A stretch of DNA of 64,000 nucleotides from Lederbergia citri (GCF_018343625.1 NZ_JAGYPG010000001.1:1002502-1066501), one strand, 5' to 3'; shown: positions 26,464-36,093, counted from the first letter of the stretch. Numbers and translations: made by a program. Notes: generated from the letters alone by a model not told the origin.

Positions 26464-27678
26464 TTATTTCTTGCTTAAAAGTCTTTTCAATCTTTTATTA
26501 GCATTTCTAAAAAAATGATCTTCAAGCGATGAATGTAAAGCTAGAGCTGCTTTTGTATATTCTATGGCTTGTACATAATCCTTGTATTGGTGCTCCATCA
26601 ATTTGGCCAATTCTATATAAGCTTCTTTTTTGTCGGATTCATCACCATACTCAATCACTTCTATCCATAACGTTTTTGCATCGTCATACTTTTTTTCTTT
26701 TTTTAAATAAAAAGCAAGTTGATGTTTAGCGGAAATATCTCCTTCCAGAGCAGCAATATCAAATGTAGAAGCCGCTAGATCGCTCTCTCCTATGTATTGA
26801 TACCATTTGGCAATCAAGGTTTTTTCTGCCGCTGTTTGACTGGAATCAACTCCAAATATCTGAAAAGTTAAGTGAGTATATAAAGTGATCATTGACAATA
26901 TATCAATTTCATTATGCTCAAGAACTTTTAATATACCTTCGGGATTTTTTCTTTCAACATAATCAAAATATATCATTGGTGCTAGGAAGCCAGGAATATC
27001 ATCGGTACGTTTAATGTCTAAAATCTCTTCCTCTACTTTAACAAGTTTGACAGATTCTAATTGATTCTTCCAAAGTCTTCTAGAAGCATGGTATAAATCA
27101 AAATGACCAAATGAAGGTAGTTTAGGAACATGATCGCGAACGAGCGTATGCTGGGTTTTCACTTGCGGCCAATCAAAAGCTTTCCCGTTATAAGTCACAA
27201 GTGTTGTATAGTCTACATTTTCTAAAAAACTTTTATATAAAGCGACTTCAAATCCAGGTTCAGGTAAAAAGTGCTGCCGCAAAACAAAATCATTACCTTG
27301 AAAGCGCGCATAACCTAGTAAAAAGATTGAGTTACCTGCACCCCCATATAAACCAGTTGTTTCAGTATCAAAGAAAAATAAATCGGAAGGCGACAACCCT
27401 TTTGCTGATAATGGATGATCCCCTGAAAAATCATCCCACGTAGAACAAGCTGTAAGAAAATCCTTTAATTTATATTTACCATGTTGATAATCTAATGGGA
27501 ATCGAATCTCTTTAATATAACAAAACTGGTTTTCATAAAAATATGGCGAAGAGCCAGCCTTTTCCCATTCGTTCAAATACGGTAAGACAATATCATTTGA
27601 TATTTTTGTTTCTATTTCATTTTTTTCATCTAATCCCATATGGGCTTTAAAGCGATTTAGTTTATTTTTTAGAGACAT
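26464..27678 (-). CDS. yprB: RNase H-like exonuclease-domain protein YprB
   Basis: 404 aa. An RNase H-fold DnaQ-like exonuclease domain (about 95-280) starts with FFFDTETTGLYGGAGNSIFLLGYARF; further acidic residues lie in YNGKAFDWP and NEIDILSMITLY. A C-terminal helical region with TPR-like pairs (about 300-400) follows. It is downstream of the yprA helicase by about 20 nt, as in B. subtilis, and the pair is probably a two-gene DNA-processing operon. GAGGAG precedes the ATG. Confidence 0.9.
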   Translation of the reverse strand: MSLKNKLNRFKAHMGLDEKNEIETKISNDIVLPYLNEWEKAGSSPYFYENQFCYIKEIRFPLDYQHGKYKLKDFLTACSTWDDFSGDHPLSAKGLSPSDLFFFDTETTGLYGGAGNSIFLLGYARFQGNDFVLRQHFLPEPGFEVALYKSFLENVDYTTLVTYNGKAFDWPQVKTQHTLVRDHVPKLPSFGHFDLYHASRRLWKNQLESVKLVKVEEEILDIKRTDDIPGFLAPMIYFDYVERKNPEGILKVLEHNEIDILSMITLYTHLTFQIFGVDSSQTAAEKTLIAKWYQYIGESDLAASTFDIAALEGDISAKHQLAFYLKKEKKYDDAKTLWIEVIEYGDESDKKEAYIELAKLMEHQYKDYVQAIEYTKAALALHSSLEDHFFRNANKRLKRLLSKK

Positions 27679-27698
27679 TTGCGATCATCTCCTCATTT

Positions 27699-29972
27699 CT
27701 ACCGTGATGCGCTTAACATGATTTCTAGCAATTTAATCGTAATGTCTTTTGTACGAATTGTAGAAATATCCGTGCCAATACATGAAGGACATCCGTCGTC
27801 ACATGGACAATGAGCAACAAGATTTTTTGCTTCTTCCAAAATTATCGGCATCATTTCATATACTTTATCACTAATGCCAACGCCTCCAGGATATTGATCA
27901 TAAATAAAAATGGTTGGCTTAGAGTTTACGGATGCCTTCACTTGCGGTACCGTATGAATATCCGCTGGATCACACATCGCAAATAATGGAATAATGGCTT
28001 TTAAAGCATGGGCGCAGCCTACTAAGCCATATTCGAGATCCTCCATTCCAATTTCCTTTAATTCTTTATTAAGAGAGATCCAAGCTGCACTTGTGTGTAA
28101 TTCCATTTCAGGTAGGTGTATAGGACCAGAGCCTATATTTTCATGAGTTTCAAACTTGATCTTTTTAAAAATAGTTGCCATGGCATTCACGGTTACATCT
28201 CCAAAGGCAATCTCCGCGTCTAAGGTCTCTTTTCTTTTATCCTCTTCCAATACCTTCAATTGTACAGCTAGATTTGCATCGGTAAAATAATCAACCTCAA
28301 CTTCGGCTACGTAAGCCTTTTTTTCTTCCCAATCAAGATATTCGACTTGATATTGAATACCTTGATGCAAATAAATGGCTTCATCATGTAACAGGGTCAT
28401 CGCACTAAAAGTATCCATTTCCCCAATTACTTTTACGTTTGCGCGATTTGTTTGGTCAATAATAACGACATTTTCTTGCGAAGCAGAACGCAGACTAATA
28501 TTATGGGCTGGAAAAGAATCGTTCATCCAATACCATTTGTCCCCATTTTTATGAAGCACTTTTTCCTCTGTTAAGAAATCCAATATTTCTTCTATTTCCA
28601 AATCCCCAAAATTCTCCCCTTCTTTAAAAGGCAATTCATAGGCAGCACATTTAAGATGATCTACGAGAATAATAAGATTTTCAGGGTTTATACGTGCAGT
28701 TTCAGGATTTTGATGAAAGAAAAAATTAGGATTACCAATGATAAATTGATCAAGTGGCGATGAACTAGCAACCATGACAACTAAGGATTCCGCTTGTCTC
28801 CTTCCAGCTCTACCTGCTTGTTGCCATGCGCTAGCTATCGTCCCTGGATATCCGGTCATAATACATACTTGAAGCTGACCTATATCAACACCAAGCTCCA
28901 GTGCATTAGTACTGACAACACCATAAATTTCTCCATTTCTCAAGCCTTTTTCAATTTCTCTTCGTTGTGTTGGCAGATAACCTCCTCTGTACCCTCTAAT
29001 AGATTTAGGTCCAAGTTGATTATTAACCAAGTTTTGTAAATAAGTTAAAATAATTTCAACTCTTACGCGACTTCTAGCAAAAATGATTGTTTGGATTTTA
29101 TTTTTTAAAAACTCACGGGCAAGTTTACGTACTTCCAACGTAGCACTTCTACGAATGTTTAATTGTTGATTGACGATAGGAGGATTATAAAATATAAAAT
29201 GTTTCCTGCCTCTAGGAGCACCGTTATTATCGATCAAAACCATTCGTTCATCCGTAAGCTTTTCTCCAAGTTCCTGTGGATTTGCAATTGTAGCTGAAGT
29301 ACAAATAAAAACTGGATTCGAGCCATAAAATTGGCATATTCTTTTTAATCTGCGAATAACATTCGCTACGTGGCTTCCGAACACTCCGCGGTAAATATGG
29401 AGCTCGTCCAAAATCACAAACTTTAAATTTTCGAATAACGAAACCCATTTTGTATGATGCGGCAGGATAGCAGAATGAAGCATATCTGGATTTGTAATAA
29501 CAATATTCCCTGCTTTTCTTACCTTTTGGCGAATATTTGCAGGGGTATCTCCATCATACGTATAACTATTGATTGGTAATCCAGCTGAATCAATGACTTC
29601 ATTTATTTCACTTTTTTGATCTTGTGCAAGTGCTTTTGTAGGAAAAATATATAATGCCCGTGCGGAATGATCATGTAAGATAGTTTGAAGTACCGGCAAG
29701 TTATAGCATAATGTTTTTCCAGATGCGGTCGGTGTAACAGCGGTCAAGCTCTGATGACTCATTGCCATTTTGTATGCCTCGTCTTGATGGGTATACAATT
29801 CGTTTATGCCTTTTTTATGTAAAGATTTCACTAAATCAGGATGTAAATCGTTAGGAAATGGAGTTGTTTTAGCTGGTTCCTCTTCTAATGTATGCCAGTA
29901 AACTACATTGTTCTTAAAAGCAGGGTTCGTTTTTAACTCCATTAAAATATCTTGAAATTTCTTCCTTAACAT
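27699..29972 (-). CDS. yprA: DEAD/DEAH-box DNA helicase YprA (MrfA)
   Basis: 757 aa. A superfamily 2 helicase core (motif I TPTASGKTLCYNLP, motif II DELH, motif III TSATI, motif VI QQAGRAGR) is followed by a DUF1998 domain whose Cys cluster HCPCDDGCPSC ends the protein. The B. subtilis orthologue, MrfA, works with YprB (MrfB) in mitomycin-C repair. The ATG at 29972 has AGGTGA 8 nt upstream. The frame is open to 30146, but that stretch is not protein-like. It is divergent from hsp20. Confidence 0.92.
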   Translation of the reverse strand: MLRKKFQDILMELKTNPAFKNNVVYWHTLEEEPAKTTPFPNDLHPDLVKSLHKKGINELYTHQDEAYKMAMSHQSLTAVTPTASGKTLCYNLPVLQTILHDHSARALYIFPTKALAQDQKSEINEVIDSAGLPINSYTYDGDTPANIRQKVRKAGNIVITNPDMLHSAILPHHTKWVSLFENLKFVILDELHIYRGVFGSHVANVIRRLKRICQFYGSNPVFICTSATIANPQELGEKLTDERMVLIDNNGAPRGRKHFIFYNPPIVNQQLNIRRSATLEVRKLAREFLKNKIQTIIFARSRVRVEIILTYLQNLVNNQLGPKSIRGYRGGYLPTQRREIEKGLRNGEIYGVVSTNALELGVDIGQLQVCIMTGYPGTIASAWQQAGRAGRRQAESLVVMVASSSPLDQFIIGNPNFFFHQNPETARINPENLIILVDHLKCAAYELPFKEGENFGDLEIEEILDFLTEEKVLHKNGDKWYWMNDSFPAHNISLRSASQENVVIIDQTNRANVKVIGEMDTFSAMTLLHDEAIYLHQGIQYQVEYLDWEEKKAYVAEVEVDYFTDANLAVQLKVLEEDKRKETLDAEIAFGDVTVNAMATIFKKIKFETHENIGSGPIHLPEMELHTSAAWISLNKELKEIGMEDLEYGLVGCAHALKAIIPLFAMCDPADIHTVPQVKASVNSKPTIFIYDQYPGGVGISDKVYEMMPIILEEAKNLVAHCPCDDGCPSCIGTDISTIRTKDITIKLLEIMLSASR

Positions 29973-30110
29973 CAAGCTTATCACCTCTCCTACTATTTTA
30001 TCGAATAAGCGTTCGTTTTCATAGTAGTTTCCCAGATTAATAATGTAGAAATGAACTCTTTGATTTGCATCTTCATACAATAAGGTAAATTGAGAAGGAG
30101 GTGCTTTACA

Positions 30111-30581
30111 ATGACTGAAAATCTGCCGCCTAAAAAGGATGAACACCCTTTATTTGAGCCTTTCGCCCAATTAATGAATAATATGAATCGGCTATTTTCG
30201 GACCGTCCAGATAAGAATTTTTTACAAAGTATGGATGACTTTTTTATCCACTCAAAACCCTTTGGTGGATTTGTGGCTGAATTAAAGGAAAACGAAAGGG
30301 AATATATTGTCCAAGCACAGCTCCCCGGCACAAAAAAAGAACAAATCAATATTGAAATCCTCCCACAATATATTACTATTACTGTTAATCACAGGGAGTC
30401 TGTTACGAAGGAAGATAAAGCGAATACGGTAATACAAAAAAGGGAATCTTGGAAGCAATCATCACGTACCATTCCGTTTTCAAAACCAATTGATCAAGGA
30501 AAAGTAGTAGCAAATTACGAAGATGGGGTGTTGACCGTAACTGTTCCAAAGAGAAAAGGTAAGAAAATTAGTATCGAATAA
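30111..30581 (+). CDS. Hsp20/alpha-crystallin small heat-shock protein
   Basis: 156-aa small heat-shock chaperone that holds unfolded proteins. The alpha-crystallin domain spans about 55-148, with the conserved ending YEDGVLTVTVPK. A flexible N-terminus of 50 residues precedes it, and the C-terminal tail has a weak hydrophobic anchor motif. The ATG at 30111 follows GGAGGTG by 8 nt. It is a single gene, divergent from yprA and convergent with yppG. Confidence 0.9.
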   Translation: MTENLPPKKDEHPLFEPFAQLMNNMNRLFSDRPDKNFLQSMDDFFIHSKPFGGFVAELKENEREYIVQAQLPGTKKEQINIEILPQYITITVNHRESVTKEDKANTVIQKRESWKQSSRTIPFSKPIDQGKVVANYEDGVLTVTVPKRKGKKISIE

Positions 30582-30596
30582 AGCAATAAATAAGAA

Positions 30597-30716
30597 ACGC
30601 TAATGCAACTTGCTCTTCGACTTACTGGCCCAAAAGATGTGAGTCCGTCGACGAACCTATTTCGGCCTTCGACTAAGATAATGTTACTTAAGCTAGACAC
30701 TCATGCTCTTAGCTAA
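30597..30716. repeat. Decayed copy of the dispersed repeat
   Basis: The segment around 30650-30690 (TCGACGAACCTATTTCGGCC, then TTCGACTAAGATAATG) aligns with the copy at 31800-31840. The ends are eroded. It lies between convergent hsp20 and yppG. Confidence 0.5.
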
Positions 30717-30758
30717 AAATGCAAAAATATAAAAAAGGGATGCATCATATTTTAAAAA

Positions 30759-30788
30759 AGGAATCGCTTATTTTACGATTCCTTTCAT
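30759..30788. terminator. Bidirectional terminator between hsp20 and yppG
   Basis: Arms AAAGGAATCG (30759-30768) and CGATTCCTTT (30777-30786), flanked by A's and T's. Confidence 0.8.
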
Positions 30789-30798
30789 TTATTTTACA

Positions 30799-31296
30799 TT
30801 ATACCTTAAATATACCACCTAGACCTTTGGCCATATTTGATACTTGGTTAATAGCATTTACTACTTGGCCGGCGGTGTTTACCATTTTATTAATATCTAA
30901 AGACCCTGTCTGTGTTTTAAAAGAATTTAAAACTGTATTAAAACCCCCGTTAGGTGGTTTAGGTATTTGCGACGGTTTTGGATAAGCATTAGGAAAACTT
31001 TGTTGCTGAGAATATTTTTCATAAAAATATCCGTCTTTAGGCTGTAAAGGATTTTGAAATAAATGACTCGCTTGATTATCGCTTCCTTGATGGTATTGTC
31101 CTTGATCCATGCCGGTATATGGGTACTGCATCCCGTTCATATAAGGCATCTGTACATGTGAAGGTATCCCCTGCATATGGGGATATTGGGATGGAAACAT
31201 GCCATAAGGATGCGAAAACTGAGAATTTGGATGTTGAAATGGTGGTGGCATCGGCATTCCTGGTGGCATATGAACATTTCGATATTGATGCAGCAT
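30799..31296 (-). CDS. yppG: YppG-family protein
   Basis: 165 aa. The N-terminal 110 residues are rich in Met, Pro, Gln, His and Tyr, typical of spore-surface or coat-like proteins. The conserved C-terminus holds FNTVLNSFKTQTGSLDINKMV followed by VSNMAKGLGGIFKV, matching YppG of B. subtilis. The function is not established; a spore role is inferred from composition. AGGGGGC lies upstream of the ATG. Order relative to yppE and sspM is as in B. subtilis. Confidence 0.82.
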   Translation of the reverse strand: MLHQYRNVHMPPGMPMPPPFQHPNSQFSHPYGMFPSQYPHMQGIPSHVQMPYMNGMQYPYTGMDQGQYHQGSDNQASHLFQNPLQPKDGYFYEKYSQQQSFPNAYPKPSQIPKPPNGGFNTVLNSFKTQTGSLDINKMVNTAGQVVNAINQVSNMAKGLGGIFKV

Positions 31297-31362
31297 AAAG
31301 CAAGCCCCCTGATTAAATTTAGGTACTATACCATATGCCCATTGAATGTAAAATGTGTCATT

Positions 31363-31725
31363 CTAACATGATTCCATACTTTCTAACATACGCCTTAATA
31401 TATAATCAATCGATTGTACGTGACTATTAAACTTTTTTAAACTTGTGTCTGGAAAAAAGGCCCGTACTGAAACCATTTGTAAATTTTCCGCTGTATTTCG
31501 CACTTGTATAGGATGGAGATTTTTGGGTTTATTACTCATTACCCACTCTAGTGCCGCAGGTTCCCATTGTTCACAGTTATCTTTAACTTTATCTGCAAAT
31601 GGTTTGACTTCCTTATAAAAGTCACCCTTTTCACCTGTTTCTTTGCAGTGAATAAAATTTTTATTAGCTTCTTCGTTGAACTTAAGAAGTTTTTCAGTTA
31701 AAATTCGCAATTCATTGATTTGCAT
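31363..31725 (-). CDS. yppE: DUF1798 protein YppE
   Basis: 120-aa helical cytoplasmic protein of the YppE/DUF1798 family. The family is known structurally as a four-helix bundle of unknown role. Length and position (between yppG and sspM/recU) match B. subtilis; identity by eye is moderate. AAGGAG precedes the ATG. A dispersed repeat and a terminator separate it from the next gene upstream. Confidence 0.75.
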   Translation of the reverse strand: MQINELRILTEKLLKFNEEANKNFIHCKETGEKGDFYKEVKPFADKVKDNCEQWEPAALEWVMSNKPKNLHPIQVRNTAENLQMVSVRAFFPDTSLKKFNSHVQSIDYILRRMLESMESC

Positions 31726-31740
31726 TTTTTTGCTCCTTAC

Positions 31741-31905
31741 ATATTAGAAAAGTGCAAGCACTTTGTCCATCGGAGTCGCCTTAGGAAGTAGCGGTTTTAT
31801 TCGACGTTCCTATTTCGCCTTTCGACTGTGATATAGGAAACACGATGAGCTACGCTACGAAAAGCGAAAGACAGTGGATCTAGATAGCACTTACCTAATC
31901 TCAAA
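31741..31905. repeat. Dispersed repeat copy
   Basis: It begins TTAGAAAAGTGCAAGCAC and contains GATATAGGAAACACGATGAG at 31831-31849, nearly the same as 46924-46943. It ends near GCACTTACC. It is non-coding and lies upstream of yppE. Confidence 0.7.
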
Positions 31906-31934
31906 AATTCAAACTTTTTTTTAAAAATAACGAA

Positions 31935-31956
31935 AAAGCAGCTTGATAGCTGCTTT
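31935..31956 (-). terminator. Terminator of the 70-aa coiled-coil gene
   Basis: Arms AAAGCAGCT and AGCTGCTTT at 31935-31943 and 31948-31956, followed by T's on the minus strand. Confidence 0.75.
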
Positions 31957-32021
31957 CTAAAATTTCCTTAATTTTACTGTCTTTTCATTAATTTTTCAAG
32001 TTTACTATTTCCTTAAAATCA

Positions 32022-32234
32022 TTAAATCGCTTTGCTGAAAGTTTTTCTTTCATTGTTTTCATCATAAGAAAGCTCTAATTTCCTTATATTTCGTTCTAAC
32101 TGTTTCTCGTTAAAATCCATCTTCTTATACAATGTTTGCTTTTTTTGTGCCGATTTCTCTTCCACCATTTTTTCTAGATGATCTATTTGAGAGCTTATTG
32201 ACTCAAGTCTTTCAATTATTTCTTTTTTAGTCAT
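32022..32234 (-). CDS. Small coiled-coil hypothetical protein
   Basis: 70 aa, highly charged and predicted to form one long coiled coil from about residue 3 to 55 (heptad-like Leu/Ile spacing). No family is recognised. The ATG at 32234 is chosen because GGAGG lies 8 nt upstream; the ATG at 32249 overlaps that site. It has its own terminator and lies between yppE and sspM. Confidence 0.6.
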   Translation of the reverse strand: MTKKEIIERLESISSQIDHLEKMVEEKSAQKKQTLYKKMDFNEKQLERNIRKLELSYDENNERKTFSKAI

Positions 32235-32372
32235 TTTGTCAGCCTCCATTCACATCCTTTTTCTATGATATTCGATGTTGGAATTTAACTTCCTGCTATG
32301 CTGACAAAACTAGAAGAGATTCGCTAAACAAAGTGTATATGCAGGTTTTTTTGCATATAATTCGACATTTTA

Positions 32373-32477
32373 TTAAGTAGATGGCCGATTAGGTCCGGAT
32401 AATTTCGGGTTCCCTTCACCCGCTTTTTTAGGATTATATCTCTTATCATCTTTTCTTTGACCTTTTTTGTTTTCCAT
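32373..32477 (-). CDS. sspM: Small acid-soluble spore protein M
   Basis: 34-aa minor small acid-soluble spore protein, found in the forespore. It is the same length as B. subtilis SspM and has the same ending, GPNRPST, preceded by a PKKAG segment. The protein is very basic. The ATG has AGGAGAA 7 nt upstream. In B. subtilis sspM also lies beside yppG. Expression should depend on SigG. It is too short for routine ORF calling. Confidence 0.88.
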   Translation of the reverse strand: MENKKGQRKDDKRYNPKKAGEGNPKLSGPNRPST

Positions 32478-32699
32478 ATTAATATTCTCCTATCCATTGG
32501 TATTTTATCATTTGATAAATTTTATTCCTCTTGCGGTATTGCGCCATGGGGCATCTTTTTCCACTTTGGAGTTTGCTAACAAAGGTATTTTTAAATAAAG
32601 TGAAACAAATTGATACCTTAGTTCGTCAAATAATGTTATAGTGAAAAATTATTATCCTTCCATCATAAGCATGGCTCTTAAATCATTTTTTATTCGTAC

Positions 32700-32729
32700 C
32701 ACAGTTATATTTTTCTACTGTGTTATAAT
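32700..32729 (+). promoter_or_regulatory. recU upstream region: -10 and inverted repeat
   Basis: CACAGT (32700-32705) and ACTGTG (32717-32722) form an inverted repeat with an 11-nt spacer that ends against a TATAAT -10 at 32724-32729. The -35 is weak, so an activator or repressor site is possible. No known operator is recognised. Confidence 0.35.
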
Positions 32730-32751
32730 TTAGCGAGTGAGGTGTAGGTAA

Positions 32752-33360
32752 ATGGAATTTCATTACCCTAATGGAAGGAAATATATGTCGCAGCCCACTT
32801 CGACAAAAAGGAACGAGAAGGAGAAGATTATTTCTTACGGCAAAAGAGGGATGACACTCGAAGATGATTTAAATGAAACAAATTTATATTATTTATCGAA
32901 TGGAATTGCTGTCATTCATAAAAAGCCAACTCCGATCCAAATCGTTCAAGTAGACTATCAATCTCGAAGTACGGCAGTAATTAAAGAGGCGTATTTTCGC
33001 CAAGCTTCAACGACTGATTATAATGGTGTGTGTCAAGGTAAATATATAGATTTTGAAGCAAAGGAAACCCAAAGTGCTACTTCGTTTCCATTACGAAATT
33101 TTCATGAGCATCAGATTAAACATATGGAAAATGTGGTAAGTCATAAAGGAATTGCTTTCGTAATCTTGCGTTTCGTTAAAACAGATGAAGTATTTTTAGT
33201 AGAAAGCAAGGACTTATTTTCTTTTTGGGAACGAATGGAAACGGGTGGAAGAAAATCAATTACGAAAGATGAAATTATTAGCTGTGGCCATCGTATTGAA
33301 TACGGGTTGCATCCGAGAATTGATTATTTAAAAGTAATTCAGCATTTATTACTTCTATAA
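32752..33360 (+). CDS. recU: Holliday-junction resolvase RecU
   Basis: 202-aa Holliday-junction-resolving endonuclease of Firmicutes that cuts four-way junctions and modulates RecA. Motifs: [13 protein letters not shown] at the N-terminus, the catalytic TTDYNGV and YIDFEAKET cores, and [14 protein letters not shown]. The C-terminus [13 protein letters not shown] fits the family. GAGG lies upstream of the ATG. It is followed 30 nt later by ponA, an operon conserved in Bacillus. Confidence 0.96.
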   Translation: MEFHYPNGRKYMSQPTSTKRNEKEKIISYGKRGMTLEDDLNETNLYYLSNGIAVIHKKPTPIQIVQVDYQSRSTAVIKEAYFRQASTTDYNGVCQGKYIDFEAKETQSATSFPLRNFHEHQIKHMENVVSHKGIAFVILRFVKTDEVFLVESKDLFSFWERMETGGRKSITKDEIISCGHRIEYGLHPRIDYLKVIQHLLLL

Positions 33361-33392
33361 TCATCTCTATCTAGAAAGTGAGGATACTGCTG

Positions 33393-36032
33393 ATGGCAGA
33401 AAATTATAAAACACGTATGGAGCGACGAAGACAGCAAGCTCCTGTTAAAAAACAAAAAACGAAAAAGAAACCTAAAAAAGTAATTAAAACAATCTTTCTA
33501 ACATGCTTTCTCATTGGCGTTGCTGTTCTAATCGCTGGAGCAACAACTTTTGCAATTTACGCAAAGGATGCCCCACCGCTTGATAAGGTACTCCTTATCG
33601 ACCCTGTTGCATCTGAGGTCTATGATAAAAACGGTGATGTATTTGCGGTTCTTGGAACGGAAAAAAGAGATTATGTAGATTATGATCACATTCCAAAGAA
33701 AGTGGAAGATGCTGTTTTAGCTGCAGAAGATGTACGGTTTTACCAACACGGTGCGATGGATTTCCGCAGACTGGGTGGAGCGGTTCTTGCTAATATTACC
33801 CGTGGATTTGGAGCTGAAGGCGGCTCGACTCTTACTCAGCAAATCGTAAAAAAGACGTATCTATCTGATGAGAAAAAATTAAAAAGAAAAGCACAAGAAG
33901 CTTGGCTATCTTATAAACTTGAACAAAACTATACGAAGCAGCAAATTTTTGAAATGTATGTTAATAAAATTTATTATGGCAATGGAATCCATGGCATCGA
34001 AACTGCTTCAAAGTTCTATTTCAATAAAGAGCTTGATCAATTAGAGCTTCAAGAAAGAGCTTTTTTAGCTGGGTTGCCGCAATTACCTAATGGATACGAC
34101 CCATACAAAAATCCTGATCGAGCTGAAAAAAGAAAAAATATTGTACTTTCTCTTATGTATCAGCATGGAAAAATCACTCAAGAAGAAATGGAAAAAGCGA
34201 AAAAAATACCACTTACAAAAACATTAGTTCCAGAGGATGAAAATAAAGCGAACCCTTATAAACATGATGCTTTTGTCGATCAAGTCATACGAGAAGTTGA
34301 AGGAATGGGCGATTATAACGTATATGCAGATGGTTTGAAGATATACACTACACTTGATCCTGATGCTCAAGAATATACGGAGAAAATGTTTTTTACCGAT
34401 GATATCGTTCAGTTTCCAGATGAAAAAATGCAAGCAGGACTCGTAATGTTAGATACAAAAACTGGAGAAATCCGTGCTATCGGCGGTAACCGATATAAAG
34501 ACATTAAACGCGGTCTAAATTTTGCTACACAGTTGAATGACCGCCAACCAGGTTCCACGATTAAACCAATTTTGGATTATGGTCCTGCCATTGAATATTT
34601 AAACTGGTCAACATATGAACAAGTTGTGGATGAACCATATAAATATTCAACCGGAGAGTCAATAAATAACTTTGACCAAGGTCATCTTGGTCGCATGTCC
34701 ATACGAGAAGCATTATATCGTTCTAGAAATATCCCAGCACTTAAAGCATTTCAAGAAGTTGGAACTGATAAGTCTAGAGAATTTGCCGCAAACCTTGGGT
34801 TCGATTTTGGAAAGGAATTTTATGAATCAGCATCAATTGGTGCTGTATACAATGTTTCTCCGTTAAATTTAGCGGGTGCCTATGCAACTTTCGGTAATAA
34901 TGGTATGTATAATAAACCCCATACTGTAAAGAAAATAGTGTTGCGTGATGAAGAAACAGAGATTACGAATAAAATTAAACCTAAACTAGCAATGAAGGAC
35001 TCTACTGCTTATATGGTAACTGACATGCTAAAAGATGTTGTTTCCAATAAACAAGGTGCAACAGGAAGGGGTGCAATCATCCCAGGACTTCCTGCAGCAG
35101 CTAAAACAGGAACAACAAACTATACTAGTGATGATATTCAAAAATATGGAGTTAATAAAAACGATGTTCCAGATGCTTGGTTTGCTGGTTATACGACCAA
35201 TTATACAATCGCTGTTTGGACAGGGTATGAAAAGCGAAGCATCCCACTTCGGGCCGGTACGAACGATCAGCAGATCGCAAAAGAGCTTTATAAAAATTTG
35301 ATGACCCATGTTTCATCTGGAATTGAAACTCCAGACTTCGCAATGCCAAAAAGTGTTGTGAAAGCTCCAGTTGAAAAAGGGTCAAATCCAGCTAAAAAGC
35401 CAAGTAAATATACACCAAACGGTAATATCATTTATGAATTGTTTGTTGCAGGTACAGAGCCGAAAGAAGTTTCTACTGTTTTTGATAAACTTGATGCCCC
35501 TTCTGTAAGTGGAGAATATCATGAAACTGAAAACGAAGTTGCGTTCTCTTGGGAACATCCGGATACTAATGGTAAGAAACTCCTGTTTGATGTAACAATT
35601 AAATCATCTAATGGCAAAAAACAGTCTTTAGGTAAAATAAATGAGAAAAGCTATACAATTAAAAATGCCGAACCTGGCATCACTTATTCCATTGAAGTTA
35701 CTGCTGTAAATGATAAGCAAAAAAGCACACCTGGCACAGCTAGTGTAACTATTCCGAAAAAAGAGGAAGAGACTGTCCCTCCTGATGACAATCAAGATGA
35801 TCCAGGCAAGGACAAAGATAAAGATAAAGATAAAGATAAAGATAAAAACAAAGACAACAATGGAAACCAAGGGAATAATGGTAATAAAGGAAATAATGGC
35901 AAAAAACCTGGGCAAGGTGATAATGGATCCGGAGGAAATAAGAATCCTGGGGATGATAACCCGGAGCCGCCGGGAGATGAGAATCCTGTTGAACCAACCG
36001 ATCCCGTTGGTGGCGATAATGGTGGAAACTAG
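33393..36032 (+). CDS. ponA: Penicillin-binding protein 1A/1B (PonA)
   Basis: 879-aa bifunctional class A PBP that polymerises and crosslinks peptidoglycan. Order: basic cytoplasmic tail, one membrane segment (about 31-55), GT51 glycosyltransferase (catalytic EDVRFYQHGAMD near residue 111; GGSTLTQQIVKK), transpeptidase with SxxK as STIK near Ser388, SRN, and KTGT near residue 571. A fibronectin-III-like domain follows, then a Lys-Asp repeat and a Gly/Asn/Pro-rich tail of about 90 residues. The ATG at 33393 (MAENYKT) is preferred over GTG 33378. It is coupled to recU. GpsB, also in this window, is its known partner. Confidence 0.96.
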   Translation: MAENYKTRMERRRQQAPVKKQKTKKKPKKVIKTIFLTCFLIGVAVLIAGATTFAIYAKDAPPLDKVLLIDPVASEVYDKNGDVFAVLGTEKRDYVDYDHIPKKVEDAVLAAEDVRFYQHGAMDFRRLGGAVLANITRGFGAEGGSTLTQQIVKKTYLSDEKKLKRKAQEAWLSYKLEQNYTKQQIFEMYVNKIYYGNGIHGIETASKFYFNKELDQLELQERAFLAGLPQLPNGYDPYKNPDRAEKRKNIVLSLMYQHGKITQEEMEKAKKIPLTKTLVPEDENKANPYKHDAFVDQVIREVEGMGDYNVYADGLKIYTTLDPDAQEYTEKMFFTDDIVQFPDEKMQAGLVMLDTKTGEIRAIGGNRYKDIKRGLNFATQLNDRQPGSTIKPILDYGPAIEYLNWSTYEQVVDEPYKYSTGESINNFDQGHLGRMSIREALYRSRNIPALKAFQEVGTDKSREFAANLGFDFGKEFYESASIGAVYNVSPLNLAGAYATFGNNGMYNKPHTVKKIVLRDEETEITNKIKPKLAMKDSTAYMVTDMLKDVVSNKQGATGRGAIIPGLPAAAKTGTTNYTSDDIQKYGVNKNDVPDAWFAGYTTNYTIAVWTGYEKRSIPLRAGTNDQQIAKELYKNLMTHVSSGIETPDFAMPKSVVKAPVEKGSNPAKKPSKYTPNGNIIYELFVAGTEPKEVSTVFDKLDAPSVSGEYHETENEVAFSWEHPDTNGKKLLFDVTIKSSNGKKQSLGKINEKSYTIKNAEPGITYSIEVTAVNDKQKSTPGTASVTIPKKEEETVPPDDNQDDPGKDKDKDKDKDKDKNKDNNGNQGNNGNKGNNGKKPGQGDNGSGGNKNPGDDNPEPPGDENPVEPTDPVGGDNGGN
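35812..35850 (+). repeat. Hexanucleotide repeat in the ponA tail
   Basis: About six copies of a GATAAA/GACAAA hexamer encode alternating Lys-Asp in the disordered C-terminal tail of PonA. A unit of six keeps the frame through copy-number change. Confidence 0.8.
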
Positions 36033-36043
36033 ATAATAATTAA

Positions 36044-36093
36044 AGAACCAGCTGCTTTCATCAAATGAAGATGATGGCAGCTGGTTCTCTTTT
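36044..36093. terminator. Terminator of ponA, possibly bidirectional
   Basis: Arms AGAACCAGCTGC (36044-36055) and GCAGCTGGTTCT (36078-36089) with a second inner pairing TCATC/GATGA, followed by TCTTTT. Confidence 0.85.

Noticed and set aside
30090..30110. Upstream in-frame extension of hsp20
   Set aside because: The extension covers the GGAGGTG ribosome site itself; the ATG at 30111 is correctly spaced.
29973..30146. 58-residue N-terminal extension of yprA
   Set aside because: Not protein-like, overlaps the divergent hsp20 upstream region and lacks a ribosome site; AGGTGA precedes the ATG at 29972.
35628..36036. Open frames on both strands over the ponA tail
   Set aside because: They are produced by the low-complexity hexamer and Gly/Asn codons and have no ribosome sites.
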